A stretch of DNA of 64,000 nt from Actinospineispora eucalypti. Lineage in GTDB: Bacteria; Actinomycetota; Actinomycetes; Mycobacteriales; Pseudonocardiaceae. Position numbers and translations under genes: made by a program. The stretch covers positions 3,100,001-3,164,000 of the forward strand of contig JACHMT010000001.1 of the NCBI GenBank assembly GCA_014208095.1, given 5' to 3'. Every line of letters begins with the position of its first letter. Positions within the stretch are counted from its first letter, which is position 1. The notes under the pieces are model-generated. The model was given only the letters and a program-made list of their open reading frames with translations, was not told where the DNA came from and ran no database searches. Shown here piece by piece: positions 33,886 through 44,117 of the stretch.

Positions 33886-34867
33886 GCTGGCCGACGAGCA
33901 CCCCCTCGTGATCGGGCTGGGCGCGGTCGATCCCGCGCTGGTCACGGGCGTGCTCGGCGATGACATCGACTTCGTCGCCCGTCCCAGCGGGGACGAGATC
34001 GCCCGCGCGGCGGGAGCCATCGTGCGGGCCGACGTCGAGGTGGACCGGGCGTTCTTCGACCGGGCATCGCGGCTGCGGGTGCTGGCGCGGACCGGGGTCG
34101 GCGTCGACCACGTCGACGTCGGCGCGGCCACCGAGCGCGGCATCGCCGTAGTGATCACTCCGGGCAGCGGCACCCGCGCCGTCGCCGAGGGGGTCATCGC
34201 GATGGCCTTGCACCTGGTGAAGCGATTGTCCGCGAACACCGCGCTGGTACGGGAGGGCCGGTGGGCCGAGCGCGCGGATCCCGGAGTGCTCCCCGGCGAC
34301 CTCGACGCGGCCACGATCGGGATCATCGGCTACGGCCGGATTGGCCGCCGCGTCGGCGAGCTCGCTACGGCCTTCGGGATGCGCGTGCTCGCCCATGACC
34401 CGCTCAACCCGCCCGACGACCGCGAGCTCGGCGCCGATCTGGACGAGCTCGTCGCGGCGAGCGACGTCGTCACGTTGCACGTCCCGCTCACGACGGCCAC
34501 CCGGCATCTCGCGGACGCCGCCCTGATCGCGCGCATGCGGCCCGGCGCTATCTTGATTAACTGCGGCCGCGGCGGGCTGCTCGACCTCGACGCCGCGCAC
34601 GGGGCGCTGCGGGCCGGGCGCCTCGGCGGACTCGGGCTCGACACCTTCGACCCGGAGCCCGCCGTCCACCACCCGGTGTTCGACGAGCCGAACGTGGTGC
34701 TCACCCCGCACACGGTCGGCCTCAGCCGCCGCGGCACCGCCCTGACGTTCGCCGACGCCGCGCAGGGCGTCGTCGACGTACTGGCCGGCCGCGTGCCCGC
34801 GGCCGTGGCCGACCCGCACTGGACCGACGCGGCCGTACGCGTCTCGACGAAGGAGATCCACGCGTGA
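33878..34867 (+). CDS. D-isomer-specific 2-hydroxyacid dehydrogenase
   Basis: 329 residues from GTG 33878, overlapping the previous gene by 8 bases. It has the NAD domain GIIGYGRIGRRVGELATAFGMRVLAHDP and the catalytic Arg/Glu/His set: NCGRGGLLD (Arg), FDPEPAVHHPVF (Glu) and TPHTVGLS (His). SerA, GyaR and similar enzymes are the closest families. In this locus it may reduce or oxidise a 2-oxoacid formed by the aldolase step. It is coupled by GTGA to the next dehydrogenase. Confidence 0.87.
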   Translation: MSELADEHPLVIGLGAVDPALVTGVLGDDIDFVARPSGDEIARAAGAIVRADVEVDRAFFDRASRLRVLARTGVGVDHVDVGAATERGIAVVITPGSGTRAVAEGVIAMALHLVKRLSANTALVREGRWAERADPGVLPGDLDAATIGIIGYGRIGRRVGELATAFGMRVLAHDPLNPPDDRELGADLDELVAASDVVTLHVPLTTATRHLADAALIARMRPGAILINCGRGGLLDLDAAHGALRAGRLGGLGLDTFDPEPAVHHPVFDEPNVVLTPHTVGLSRRGTALTFADAAQGVVDVLAGRVPAAVADPHWTDAAVRVSTKEIHA

Positions 34868-35883
34868 GACTCGGATTGATCGGCCTCGGCCGGATCGGCG
34901 CCTTCCACGCCGAGACCCTGGTCGCGCTGCCGCAGGTGTCGTCGCTCGTCGTCACCGATGCGGTGCCGGCGGCGACCGCCGCCGTCGCCGAGCGTCTCGG
35001 CGTCGAAGCCGTCGACTGCTTCGCCGAGCTCGTGGCCTCCGGGATTGACGGCGTCGTGGTCGCGGCGGCGACCGACGCCCACCCCGAGCTCGTCGTCGCG
35101 GCCGCCGAGGCCGGCCTTCCGGTGTTCTGCGAGAAGCCCGTCGCGCGCGGCGTGACCGAGGGACTCGCGGTCGCCCGCCGGGTCGACGCCACCGGCGTGA
35201 GCGTCCAGATCGGGTACCCGCGCCGGTTCGACGCCGGGTTCGCCGCCGCGCGGGCGGCCGTCGCGAGCGGGGAACTGGGCTGGCTGCACACGGTGCGCTC
35301 GACCACCCTCGACCCGGCGCCGCCGCCACCGGCCTACGTCGCCGGGTCCGGCGGCATCTTCCGCGACTGCAGCGTCCACGACTTCGACGCGATCCGCTGG
35401 GTCACCGGCAGGGAGGTTGTCGAGCTCTACGCGACCGGATCCGCCCGCGGCGACGCCGTCTTCGCCGAGTGCGGCGACGTGGCGACCGCGGCGACCACGC
35501 TGACCCTCGACGACGGCACGCTCGCCGTCGTCTCCAACACCCGCTACAACCCGCGCGGTCACGACGTGCGGCTGGAGCTGCACGGCTCGAAGGACAGCAT
35601 CGCGGTCGGGCTGGAGGACAAACTCCCGCTGCGGTCGGTCGAGCCCGGGGCCACGTTCCCGGTCGGCGCGCCTTATGTCTTCTTCATGGACCGGTTCGCC
35701 GACGCGTTCCGCGCAGAGCTCGCGGCGTTCACCGAGGTCGTCGCGGGCACCCGGCCCTCGCCGTGCCCGGTGGCGGACGCGCTCGAAACCGGCTGGGTCG
35801 CCGAGGCGGCCACCCGCTCGCTCGCCGAGCACCGCCCCGTGCGCATCGACGAGATCAAGGAACGGGAAGGACACAGCTCATGA
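34864..35883 (+). CDS. iolG: Inositol 2-dehydrogenase-like Gfo/Idh/MocA oxidoreductase
   Basis: 339 residues from GTG 34864. Rossmann motif GLIGLGRIGAFHAETL, EKPVARG and the C-terminal SGGIFRDCSVHDFDAIRWVTG, in which the Asp and His fit the IolG catalytic residues. Size and motifs match bacterial myo-inositol dehydrogenases well, better than the other two family members in the operon. It would oxidise inositol to 2-keto-inositol, the substrate of the adjacent IolE-like protein. The symbol is assigned from motif and context. Confidence 0.8.
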   Translation: MRLGLIGLGRIGAFHAETLVALPQVSSLVVTDAVPAATAAVAERLGVEAVDCFAELVASGIDGVVVAAATDAHPELVVAAAEAGLPVFCEKPVARGVTEGLAVARRVDATGVSVQIGYPRRFDAGFAAARAAVASGELGWLHTVRSTTLDPAPPPPAYVAGSGGIFRDCSVHDFDAIRWVTGREVVELYATGSARGDAVFAECGDVATAATTLTLDDGTLAVVSNTRYNPRGHDVRLELHGSKDSIAVGLEDKLPLRSVEPGATFPVGAPYVFFMDRFADAFRAELAAFTEVVAGTRPSPCPVADALETGWVAEAATRSLAEHRPVRIDEIKEREGHSS

Positions 35884-36749
35884 TCATGGATCGAGTCGCG
35901 GGAGCCCCGATCTCCTGGGGGGTCTGCGAGGTCCCGGGTTGGGGCCACCAGCTCGGCCCGGAGCAGGTACTCCCGCAGATGCGGGCGGTGGGCCTCGTCG
36001 CGACGGAGTTCGGGCCGGAGGGTTTCCTCCCGCGCGACCCGGACGCGAAGGCCGAGACGCTCCGCGCGCACGGGCTATCCGCCGTCGGTGGGTTCGTCCC
36101 GATGCTCCTGCACGACAGCGCGAGCGACCCGCTGCCGGCGGTCGACCGCGAGCTCGACGGGTTCGTCACCGCCGGCGCCGGCACCCTCGTCCTCGCCGCG
36201 GTGTCCGGGCTGGACGGCTACGACACCCGGCCCGAGCTCGACGAGGCAGCCTGGCACACGCTGCTGCGCAACGTCGACCGGATCGCCGAGCGTGCCCGCC
36301 GGCGCGGCGTGAACGCCGTCCTCCACCCGCACGTCGGCACGATGGTGGAGTCCCGAACGGACGTCGAGCGCGTCCTCTCGGGGTCGACGGTGCCGCTGTG
36401 CCTAGACACCGGGCACCTCCTGATCGGTGGGACCGACCCGGTGGAGCTGGCCAAGGCGGTCCCGGACCGGGTCACGCACACCCACCTCAAAGACGTCGAC
36501 GTCGCGTTCGCCGACCGCGTCCGGGCCGGCGAGATCAGCTACACCGACGCGGTGCGGGACGGCATGTACCGACCTCTCGGAGCCGGTGACATCGACATCG
36601 CAGCGATCATCACCGTGCTCGAGGCCAGCGGGTATCGGGGCTGGTACACGATGGAACAGGACACCGTCTTGACCGGCACGCCGACCGGCGAGGGGCCCGT
36701 CGCGGACGTCCGCGCCAGTGTCGAGTACCTGCGCGGACTGGGTCTCTGA
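35880..36749 (+). CDS. iolE: 2-keto-myo-inositol dehydratase-like protein (IolE)
   Basis: 289 residues from ATG 35880, with GGAAGG ten bases upstream; a second ATG at 35886 is in frame. TIM-barrel xylose-isomerase-like fold. The N-terminus, APISWGVCEVPGWGHQLGPEQVL, and MRAVGLVATEFGPEGFLP are strongly IolE-like; HPHVGTMVE, CLDTGHLLIGG and THTHLKDVD hold the metal ligands; and QDTVLTG lies near the C-terminus. It dehydrates 2-keto-inositol to the cyclohexane-1,2-dione hydrolysed by IolD upstream. A 71-base gap then separates it from the transport genes. Confidence 0.87.
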   Translation: MIMDRVAGAPISWGVCEVPGWGHQLGPEQVLPQMRAVGLVATEFGPEGFLPRDPDAKAETLRAHGLSAVGGFVPMLLHDSASDPLPAVDRELDGFVTAGAGTLVLAAVSGLDGYDTRPELDEAAWHTLLRNVDRIAERARRRGVNAVLHPHVGTMVESRTDVERVLSGSTVPLCLDTGHLLIGGTDPVELAKAVPDRVTHTHLKDVDVAFADRVRAGEISYTDAVRDGMYRPLGAGDIDIAAIITVLEASGYRGWYTMEQDTVLTGTPTGEGPVADVRASVEYLRGLGL

Positions 36750-36820
36750 TATGCGCCAGCGGGATTTTTCTGTCTCCCACCAGCCGGTGGGCCATTCCCA
36801 GAAGGAAGGAAGGCTCGACG

Positions 36821-37810
36821 ATGAGCTTTCGGAAGTTGACGTGCGCGCTGGTGTCGGTCGCCGCCCTGTCGGCGGTGGTGACGGGCTGCAGTAGCCAGGG
36901 CGGTGCTCAGCAACAGGGCGGTGGTGGCGGCACCAGCGGGACCGTCGGCGGCACGCGCTACACGATCGCGATGATCACGCACGAGCAGCCCGGCGACACG
37001 TTCTGGGACCGCATCCGGGCCGGTGCGCAGGACGCGGCCAGGGCTCACAACATCGAGCTGAAGTACTCGGACGCGCAGGCTGGGCCCGAGCAGGCGACGC
37101 TCGTGCAGAACGCGATCGACAGCCGGGTGGACGGCATGGCGGTGACGCTCGCCTACGTCGAGCAGGTCGGCCCGGCCGCCAAGGCGGCCGCCGACCGGGG
37201 GATCCCGACGGTCGCGTTCAACGCGGGCATCGAGCAGTACCGGCAGTACGGGGCGAAGATGTACTTCGGCTCCGACGAGTCCCTCGCCGGTCAGGCGGCC
37301 GGGCAACGGCTGACGCAGGACGGGGCGCGGAAAGCGATCTGCGTGATCCAGGAGCAGGGGCACGTCGCGCTCGAGGCGCGCTGCGCGGGTGTCCAGAAGA
37401 CGTTCCCGAACACCGAGGTCGTCTACGTCCAGGGCACCGATCTCGCGCAGGTGCGCTCGACGATCGGCGCGAAGCTGCAGGAGGACCCGTCGATCACGCA
37501 CGTCGTGACGCTGGGTGCGCCCTGGGCTCTGACCGCGCTCGAGTCGATCGCCGACACGGGGAGCAAGGCGAAGGTCGCGACGTTCGACCTGAACGTCGAC
37601 GCGGCCAAGGCGATCCAGGACGGCAAGATCATGTTCGCGATCGACCAGCAGCCCTACGTGCAGGGCTACATGTCGGTGGCGTCGCTGTGGCTGAACCTGA
37701 CCAACGGCAACGACCTCGGCGGCGGTGGCCCGATACTGACCGGGCCGTCCTTCGTCGACAAGAGCAACATCGACCAGATCGTCCCCTACGCGCGGAACAA
37801 CAAGCGCTAA
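36821..37810 (+). CDS. Sugar/polyol ABC transporter substrate-binding lipoprotein
   Basis: 329 residues with AGAAGGAAGG before the ATG. Lipoprotein signal with lipobox VTGC, lipidated Cys23, followed by a Gly/Gln-rich linker. The rest is a periplasmic-binding-protein type 1 domain (RbsB class): THEQPGDTFWDRIRAGAQDAA, VDGMAVTLAY, YFGSDESLAGQAAGQRL, and QQPYVQGYMSVASLWLNL. It should deliver the polyol to the permease encoded downstream. A stem-loop after its stop could raise its expression relative to the permease genes. Confidence 0.9.
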   Translation: MSFRKLTCALVSVAALSAVVTGCSSQGGAQQQGGGGGTSGTVGGTRYTIAMITHEQPGDTFWDRIRAGAQDAARAHNIELKYSDAQAGPEQATLVQNAIDSRVDGMAVTLAYVEQVGPAAKAAADRGIPTVAFNAGIEQYRQYGAKMYFGSDESLAGQAAGQRLTQDGARKAICVIQEQGHVALEARCAGVQKTFPNTEVVYVQGTDLAQVRSTIGAKLQEDPSITHVVTLGAPWALTALESIADTGSKAKVATFDLNVDAAKAIQDGKIMFAIDQQPYVQGYMSVASLWLNLTNGNDLGGGGPILTGPSFVDKSNIDQIVPYARNNKR

Positions 37811-37823
37811 GTCCCTGCCGGGA

Positions 37824-37844
37824 GGAGCCGGCCGGTCCGGCTTC
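37824..37844 (+). terminator. Stem-loop after the binding-protein gene
   Basis: AGCCGG (37826-37831), loop CCGGT, CCGGCT (37837-37842), extendable by one G-C and one G-U pair. Such hairpins between binding-protein and permease genes often give partial termination or mRNA stabilisation. No U-tract. Confidence 0.4.
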
Positions 37845-37945
37845 CCCGGGTCCCCCCGAACCACTGGAGCGGGCGAAATGAGCGAGCGAAACATCGGCAC
37901 AGCGTGTCCGCGAGGCGGCCGCGTGAGCGCGGGCGGAGGCGGACG

Positions 37946-39010
37946 ATGAGTACTCCCGTGGCGACCCAGCCGTCCCCGCCGCCGCCGACCAAGGACGTTG
38001 AGCATCCCAAGAAGCCGTTGCTGTCCACCCTGTTCACGCGGCCGGAGACCGGCTCGTTCGCGGCGGCGATCGCGATTTTCGTGTTCTTCTTCGCCCTCGC
38101 CGAGCCGTTCCGGACACTGCCGGCATTGTCGACCGTGCTCTACGCGAGTTCGTCGATCGGCATCATCGCCGTCGGGGTGGCCCTGCTGATGATCGGCGGC
38201 GAGTTCGACCTGTCGGCGGGCGTCTCGGTGGTGACGGGCGCCTTGACGGCGTCGATGTTCGCCTTCCAGTTCTCCCTGAACCTGTGGGTCGGGGTGTTCG
38301 TCAGCCTGATCGTCATGCTGGCGGTCGGGTTCTGGAACGGCTTCCTGGTCGTGAAGACCGGGATCCCGAGCTTCCTGATCACACTGAGCACCTTCTTCAT
38401 GCTGGCGGGCATCAACCTCGGTGTCACAAAGCTGGTCACCGGCACGGTGGCCACCCAGAACGTCGCCAACTTGGACGGGTTCGCCTCGGCCCGCGCCGTC
38501 TTCGCCTCCGAGTTCGCCCTCGGCGGCGTGACGATCCGGATCACAGTGCTCTGGTGGATCTTCTTCGTCGCGCTGGCCACCTGGATCCTGCTGCGCACCC
38601 GACTCGGCAACTGGATCTTCGCGGTCGGCGGGAACGCGGCCAGCGCCCGCGCCGTCGGTGTGCCGGTGAACAAGGTGAAGATCGGCCTGTTCATGGGCGT
38701 GGCGTTCATGTGCTGGTTCTACGGGATGCACATCCTGTTCGCCTTCAACACCGTGCAGTCCGGCCAGGGCGTCGGCAACGAGTTCCTCTACATCATCGCC
38801 GCGGTCGTCGGCGGCTGCCTGCTCACCGGCGGGTACGGCTCGGCGATCGGCGCCGCGGTCGGCGCCTTCATCTTCGGCATGACCACCCAGGGCATCGTGT
38901 TCGCCGGCTGGGACCCGAACTGGTTCAAGTTCTTCCTCGGCGCGATGCTGCTGCTCGCGGTCCTGCTCAACCTCTACGTCAAGAACTACGCCCTCAACCG
39001 CAGGAGCTGA
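37946..39010 (+). CDS. Sugar/polyol ABC transporter permease
   Basis: 354 residues from ATG 37946 with GGAGG about 8 bases before. The Pro-rich cytoplasmic N-terminus (about 35 residues) is followed by eight or more hydrophobic segments of the RbsC/BPD_transp_2 family. The coupling loop GGNAASARAVGVPVNKVKIGLF near residue 230 and GGEFDLSAGVSVVTGALTAS in the first third are typical. It forms the membrane channel for the binding protein upstream and the ATPase downstream. Confidence 0.9.
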   Translation: MSTPVATQPSPPPPTKDVEHPKKPLLSTLFTRPETGSFAAAIAIFVFFFALAEPFRTLPALSTVLYASSSIGIIAVGVALLMIGGEFDLSAGVSVVTGALTASMFAFQFSLNLWVGVFVSLIVMLAVGFWNGFLVVKTGIPSFLITLSTFFMLAGINLGVTKLVTGTVATQNVANLDGFASARAVFASEFALGGVTIRITVLWWIFFVALATWILLRTRLGNWIFAVGGNAASARAVGVPVNKVKIGLFMGVAFMCWFYGMHILFAFNTVQSGQGVGNEFLYIIAAVVGGCLLTGGYGSAIGAAVGAFIFGMTTQGIVFAGWDPNWFKFFLGAMLLLAVLLNLYVKNYALNRRS

Positions 39011-39014
39011 AGTC

Positions 39015-39830
<816 letters not shown>

Positions 39831-39886
39831 GCCGCGCTCGCGCGGCGAACATCAGCACTGAGCCACGCACGACACAGGGAGTGCAG

Positions 39887-40897
39887 GTGGAACCCCTCCG
39901 CATCGGAATCCTCGGAGCCGCACGGATCGCCGACCTCGCCATCGTCGCGCCGGCCCGCGTGACGGGAGACCGGCTCGTCGCCATCGCCGCCCGGGACCGC
40001 GACCGGGCCGAGGCCTTCGCCGCCTTGCGCGGCGTCGAGCAGGTGCTCGGCTCCTACCCCGAAGTCGTCACCGCGCCGGAGGTCGAGCTGGTCTACAACC
40101 CGCTGGCCAACGCGCTGCACGGGCCGTGGAACCGCGCCGCCGTCCGAGCCGGCAAGCATGTGCTGAGCGAGAAGCCGTTCGCCGCCAACGCCGCCGAGGC
40201 GCGCGAGGTGCGGGACGCCGCGCGGGCGGCCGGGGGGACGGTGCTGGAGGGTTTCCACTACCTCTTCCACCCGGTCGTGGCGCGGGCGCACGAGATCCTG
40301 GCCTCGGGTGAGATCGGGGAGCTCCGGCACGTCGAGGCCCTGACAAAGATGCCCGCGCCACCGGACACCGACCCGCGCTGGTCGCTCGACCTCGCCGGCG
40401 GCGCCCTGATGGACCTCGGCTGCTACGGACTGCACGCCCACCGCATGCTCGCTCCGTTCGCGGGCGGAAAACCGACGCTGGTGGCCGCCCGCGGCGGGGA
40501 GCGGGCCGGCCGCCCGGGGGTGGACGAGTGGATGGACGCCGAGTTCGCCTTCCCCAACGGCGCGACCGGCCGGTCGCTGAGCCACATGGCCGACGACTGG
40601 TGCATGACGCTGCGGTTGGTCGGCTCCACGGGAGAACTCACCGTCGCCGACTACGTGCAGCCGCACAAGGACGATCGGGTCAGCGTGACCACCGGTGCCC
40701 GGACCCGCACCGAGGAGCTGGGCAAGCGGTCGTCCTACCTCTACCAGCTCAAGGCCGTGCGGGCGCACCTGCGGGAGGGAGCGCCGCTGCCGATCGACAT
40801 CGACGACGCGGTCGAGACCGCCGAGATGATCGACGCGATCTACATCGCGGCCGGGTTCGAGCCCCGGCCGGCCCACGTGCCCGTGCAGACGGCCTGA
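39887..40897 (+). CDS. Gfo/Idh/MocA-family oxidoreductase
   Basis: 336 residues from GTG 39887, six bases after AGGGA (a GTG at 39881 is in frame but too close to that site). Rossmann motif GILGAARIADLAI with an Ala-rich variant of the GxGxxG, dinucleotide-site EKPFAANAAE, and the FHYLFHPVVARAHEIL and GGALMDLGCYGLHAHRML segments typical of trans-dihydrodiol or xylose-dehydrogenase-like members. Its role may be a second oxidation or epimerisation of a keto-cyclitol together with the following isomerase. Confidence 0.85.
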   Translation: MEPLRIGILGAARIADLAIVAPARVTGDRLVAIAARDRDRAEAFAALRGVEQVLGSYPEVVTAPEVELVYNPLANALHGPWNRAAVRAGKHVLSEKPFAANAAEAREVRDAARAAGGTVLEGFHYLFHPVVARAHEILASGEIGELRHVEALTKMPAPPDTDPRWSLDLAGGALMDLGCYGLHAHRMLAPFAGGKPTLVAARGGERAGRPGVDEWMDAEFAFPNGATGRSLSHMADDWCMTLRLVGSTGELTVADYVQPHKDDRVSVTTGARTRTEELGKRSSYLYQLKAVRAHLREGAPLPIDIDDAVETAEMIDAIYIAAGFEPRPAHVPVQTA

Positions 40898-40912
40898 GAA
40901 GGGGAACACACG

Positions 40913-41779
40913 ATGTCCGACGACGCCCTGGTCGCGACCTGCTGGACCACCGCGGGCGACGCCGCACCGCGGCGCGGGGACGAGCGGAGCCCGCTGTCAC
41001 TGCGCGCCCGGGTCGAGGCGGCGGCCGCCGCGGGCTTCACGGGCTTCGGGGTGGCCCACGCCGACCTGATGCCCGCCGTTGCCGAACTGGGCTTGTCCGG
41101 CGTCCGGGCGCTGTTCGCCAACAACGGCATCGAGCACCGCGAGGTGGAGCTGCTGGTCGACTGGTGGGCCGACGTGCCCGCTCGGGCGGCGTCGGACGCC
41201 GTTCGCCGTGACCTGTTCGAGGCCGCCGCACACCTCGGCGCCCGAACTGTCAAGATCGGCCCGGACTTCGCGAACGGGCCATGGGAGTTCGACCGCTGGG
41301 CGGACGAGCTGGCCACCCTCGGCCGGGAAGCCGAGGACGCCGGGACCCGGGTCGCCCTGGAGTTCCTGCCCTGGACCAACATCGCCGACGTCCACCAGGG
41401 CCTCGCACTGGTGGAGGCCGCCGGCCACCCCGCCGTGGGGCTGATGGTCGACGCCTGGCACGTCGGACGCGCCCACACGCCGGTCGCCGATCTCGAGGTG
41501 ATCCCGCCCGAGCGGATCTTCGGCGTCGAGCTCGACGACTTCGACGCCGAGCCCGTCGGGACGCTATTCGAGGACACTCGCGACCGGCGCCGGTACTGCG
41601 GCGAGGGCACCTTCGACCTCGAGGGCATGATCGCCGCGCTGCGGCGGGCCGGCTTTCGAGGCCCATGGGGAGTCGAGATCCTGTCCGAGCAGCACCGGGC
41701 GACCGAGCTGCGCGAGGCCACCGCCCGCGCCTTCGACAGTGCCCGCGCGGTACTGCGGCGGGCGGCTGTCCGGTCCTAG
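40913..41779 (+). CDS. TIM-barrel sugar-phosphate isomerase/epimerase-like protein
   Basis: 288 residues of the xylose-isomerase-like (AP-endonuclease-2) fold. Likely metal-site acids and His are in ALEFLPWTN, LMVDAWHVGRAH, GVELDDF and WGVEILSE. IolH, IolE, IolI and hydroxypyruvate isomerase belong to this broad group, so an inosose isomerase or dehydratase role is plausible. GGGGAA precedes the ATG. Its TAG stop overlaps the TAG stop of the convergent lacI-like gene, so the locus ends with no intergenic space. Confidence 0.83.
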   Translation: MSDDALVATCWTTAGDAAPRRGDERSPLSLRARVEAAAAAGFTGFGVAHADLMPAVAELGLSGVRALFANNGIEHREVELLVDWWADVPARAASDAVRRDLFEAAAHLGARTVKIGPDFANGPWEFDRWADELATLGREAEDAGTRVALEFLPWTNIADVHQGLALVEAAGHPAVGLMVDAWHVGRAHTPVADLEVIPPERIFGVELDDFDAEPVGTLFEDTRDRRRYCGEGTFDLEGMIAALRRAGFRGPWGVEILSEQHRATELREATARAFDSARAVLRRAAVRS

Positions 41780-42789
41780 TGCCCGGGCGCTGGACCGGTC
41801 GAGGACCGGACGACCAGCGTCGGCCTCAGGAGTCGGGTCGCGGTGGAGCGCGTGTCCCCGGACAGCCGGGCGACCAGCACCTCGCCGGCCTCCCTGCCGA
41901 CATCGGTGATGTGGGGATCGACAGTGGTCAGGGCGATCCTTCGCATCCGGCTGAAGAAGTCGTCGTCGTACCCGGCGACCGAGAGGTCCTCGGGTACCCG
42001 CAGCCCGAGCTCGTCCGCGGCGGTGAGGACCCCGACCGCCGCGAGATCGTTGGCGGCGAAGATCGCTGTCGGCCGGTCGTCGGCCCGCAGCAGGTCCATC
42101 GCGACCCGGATCCCAGTGTTCTCGGTCCAGTCGCCCTGGGCCGTTTCGGGGGCGAGGCCGGCGCCGTGCATGGTCGCCTCGTAACCGGCGCGGCGGATCA
42201 GCCCGACCTCGCCCTCGCCAACGATGTGCGCGATGCGCCGGTGTCCGAGCTCGACGAGGTGCGCCGTGACGGCACGCGCGCCCGCGTCGTCGTCATTGGC
42301 GACCAGATCGACCGTGGCCAACCTCGGTTCACGGCTTCCGGCGACGACAACCGGCAGCCGACCGGCCAGCTCGTTGACCTGCGCCACCGCGGAAGGGCTG
42401 GGTGTTCCGACGAGCGCGATCCCGTCCACCCTCAGGTCGGAGAGGGCGTTCACCGCATCCGGCTCCGTGCGCCCGTCGGCCAGCAAGGGACGCAGCCCGT
42501 GCTCGTGCAGGACCGGGCGCAGCTCGTGCAACAGATCGACGTACCAGGGGTTGGACAGGTCGTCGATGACGACGCCGATCGTCCGCGTCCGGCGCTGCAC
42601 CAAGCTGCGGGCAACGGGATCGGGGCGGTAGCCTAGCTCGGCCATGGCGGCCAGGACCGCCTCGCGACGCTGCGCGCTGACATTCGGCGAGTTCTGCAGC
42701 ACCAGCGATACCAGCGACTTCGAGACCCCGGCGCGTGCCGCAACGGTGTGGATCGTGGGAGGCCGACCGGACCGGGACTCTGAGGGCAC
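41776..42789 (-). CDS. LacI-family transcriptional regulator of the polyol operon
   Basis: 337 residues. N-terminal LacI helix-turn-helix and hinge (about residues 11-65: TIHTVAARAGVSKSLVSLVL and GYRPDPVARSLVQRRTRTIGVV), then a periplasmic-binding-like effector domain ending FFSRMRRIALTTVDPHITDVGREAGEVLVARL. A polyol or keto-polyol is the likely inducer. It converges on the operon it probably controls; its own upstream site TTGGACCGATCCAA (42822-42835) matches the operators at 28293 and 28344, so autoregulation is expected. Confidence 0.9.
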   Translation of the reverse strand: MPSESRSGRPPTIHTVAARAGVSKSLVSLVLQNSPNVSAQRREAVLAAMAELGYRPDPVARSLVQRRTRTIGVVIDDLSNPWYVDLLHELRPVLHEHGLRPLLADGRTEPDAVNALSDLRVDGIALVGTPSPSAVAQVNELAGRLPVVVAGSREPRLATVDLVANDDDAGARAVTAHLVELGHRRIAHIVGEGEVGLIRRAGYEATMHGAGLAPETAQGDWTENTGIRVAMDLLRADDRPTAIFAANDLAAVGVLTAADELGLRVPEDLSVAGYDDDFFSRMRRIALTTVDPHITDVGREAGEVLVARLSGDTRSTATRLLRPTLVVRSSTGPAPGH

Positions 42790-42821
42790 AGATCGAAGGG
42801 TAGCGCGCCACGAGGTGTGGC

Positions 42822-42835
42822 TTGGACCGATCCAA
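42822..42835. promoter_or_regulatory. LacI-type operator upstream of the lacI-like gene
   Basis: TTGGACCGATCCAA, 12 of 14 positions symmetric, with the central CG usual for LacI-family sites, 33-46 bases before the regulator's start. It shares the consensus with the three sites upstream of the polyol operon. Confidence 0.75.
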
Positions 42836-42857
42836 GGAATTCTTTCCGCACCGCGGC

Positions 42858-43306
42858 TCCCACGCCAACTCGCAGTCAGTTATCAACGACAGGATCCGCG
42901 CCTCGTCGGCCAGGTCATCGGCGGTCAGACCGGGCGGGAAGTAGGGCACGCCCGCGCTGTGCTCGAGCACGTGCTCGATGGTGATCTTCTGTTTGCCGTG
43001 CGTGCCGAACTCCGGCCACAACTGCGCCAGCCGCATGGTGTACTGCAGCACGCCCTGATCCACCAACCGGTGCACGGCGGTGGCGACAATCCCCTTGCTG
43101 ACCGAGAAAACTGGGAACAACGTCTTCTCGTCGACCAGTCGACCAGTCGCCGGGTCAGCCACGCCAGCCCATGCGTGGATCACGAGTTCGTCCCCGATGT
43201 ACGCGGCTACCTGAGCGCCGAGCTCGAACCCGGAATCGACCAGATCATCGAGCTCCCGCTGGATAGCTACCCGCGCCCGGTCCAGCTGAGAAGGTGAAGC
43301 CGTCAC
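42858..43306 (-). pseudogene. 5' remnant of a beta-lactamase-fold serine hydrolase
   Basis: From GTG 43306 the minus strand encodes about 150 residues of a class C beta-lactamase/esterase-like protein: GAQVAAYIGDELVIHAWAGVAD, the catalytic SxxK in FPVFSVSKGIVATAVHRLVDQG, and ITIEHVLEHSAGVPYF. Similarity stops at LAWEP near 42858, where the promoter region of the lacI-like gene begins; the second half with the YxN and KTG-like motifs is missing. The break coincides with the right edge of the polyol locus. Confidence 0.8.
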
Positions 43307-43854
43307 GGGCACAGTGTGGATGTTGCAGCCTCGTGCCGGCTTGCGATATTCCGCCAGCTTGTAACGAGAACCCGCCAAGCGTCGGCAATCCGCGCGACAT
43401 TCATCCGAGGGCCGTCAGGAGAGCGTGCCCGCGCCCTCGACCGCTGCTGGTGCATCAGATCCCGCCCAGCCGCCATACCCGTGAGGAACCGAGCCGCCGC
43501 ACGCGCCGGCCGCCGACCAGTCAACAAGCGTCGTGCCTGCGGTTGTCCGGCCTCATCGGTTGTCTCGTAACCCAGCGGTACGGCCTCGGTGAGGGTGACC
43601 TGGGCATCCTCAAGCACCAGGCGCCGCAACGTCGCCACGAGATCGTGATCGCGGTCATATGGTGGCCCGCCGGGCAGGCGGTACAGACCCTCGCCGCAGT
43701 CCGACAACAGCACCCGGCCGGCGTAGTCGACCAGCGACCCGAACACTCCCGCCACCGACGCGCCCGCTGGCGCCGGTCCGGGACACCAACGACTATGGTT
43801 ACCCTGCGGCAAACCTAAACCACCTGTTAACGGCCGGTTTCTCATGGCTGTCAA
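43303..43854 (-). pseudogene. Degenerate Nudix-hydrolase-like gene
   Basis: A 183-residue frame whose central part (VLLSDCGEGLYRLPGG, then about 25 residues to LRRLVLEDAQVTL) aligns by eye with actinobacterial Nudix proteins, but the Nudix box lacks its REUxEE residues (RRLVLED, with no Glu in the usual first position). The C-terminal third is Arg-rich and unlike the family. It overlaps the remnant of the serine hydrolase. Most likely a decayed gene; it might be a divergent non-catalytic protein. Confidence 0.4.
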
Positions 43855-44117
43855 ATGATGATCAATGCCTGTCTCAGGCTACAGAGATGGCGGCCGAGAA
43901 GAGGCCACGTCGGGTGGCTAGCCGGGCAACCACAGTGGCCCCCGCGGTACCACGTCTCCACGGAATCAGCCGATCTCGCCTACCTACACGGTCGCGCGAC
44001 ACCCCGCACAGGCGGGCTCCCCACCTGAGCGCGCGATCACACAACACTCAGTACCTCTAGCGATCCTTGGCCGCGAGATCTTTGGCACTTGTGCAGAGTT
44101 TCAGGCAGCTCCATGCG
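43855..44117. other. Non-coding stretch between remnants
   Basis: Just over 260 bases with no gene-like frame, no ribosome-binding site and no clear promoter. It separates the Nudix-like remnant from the recombinase remnant. Confidence 0.5.
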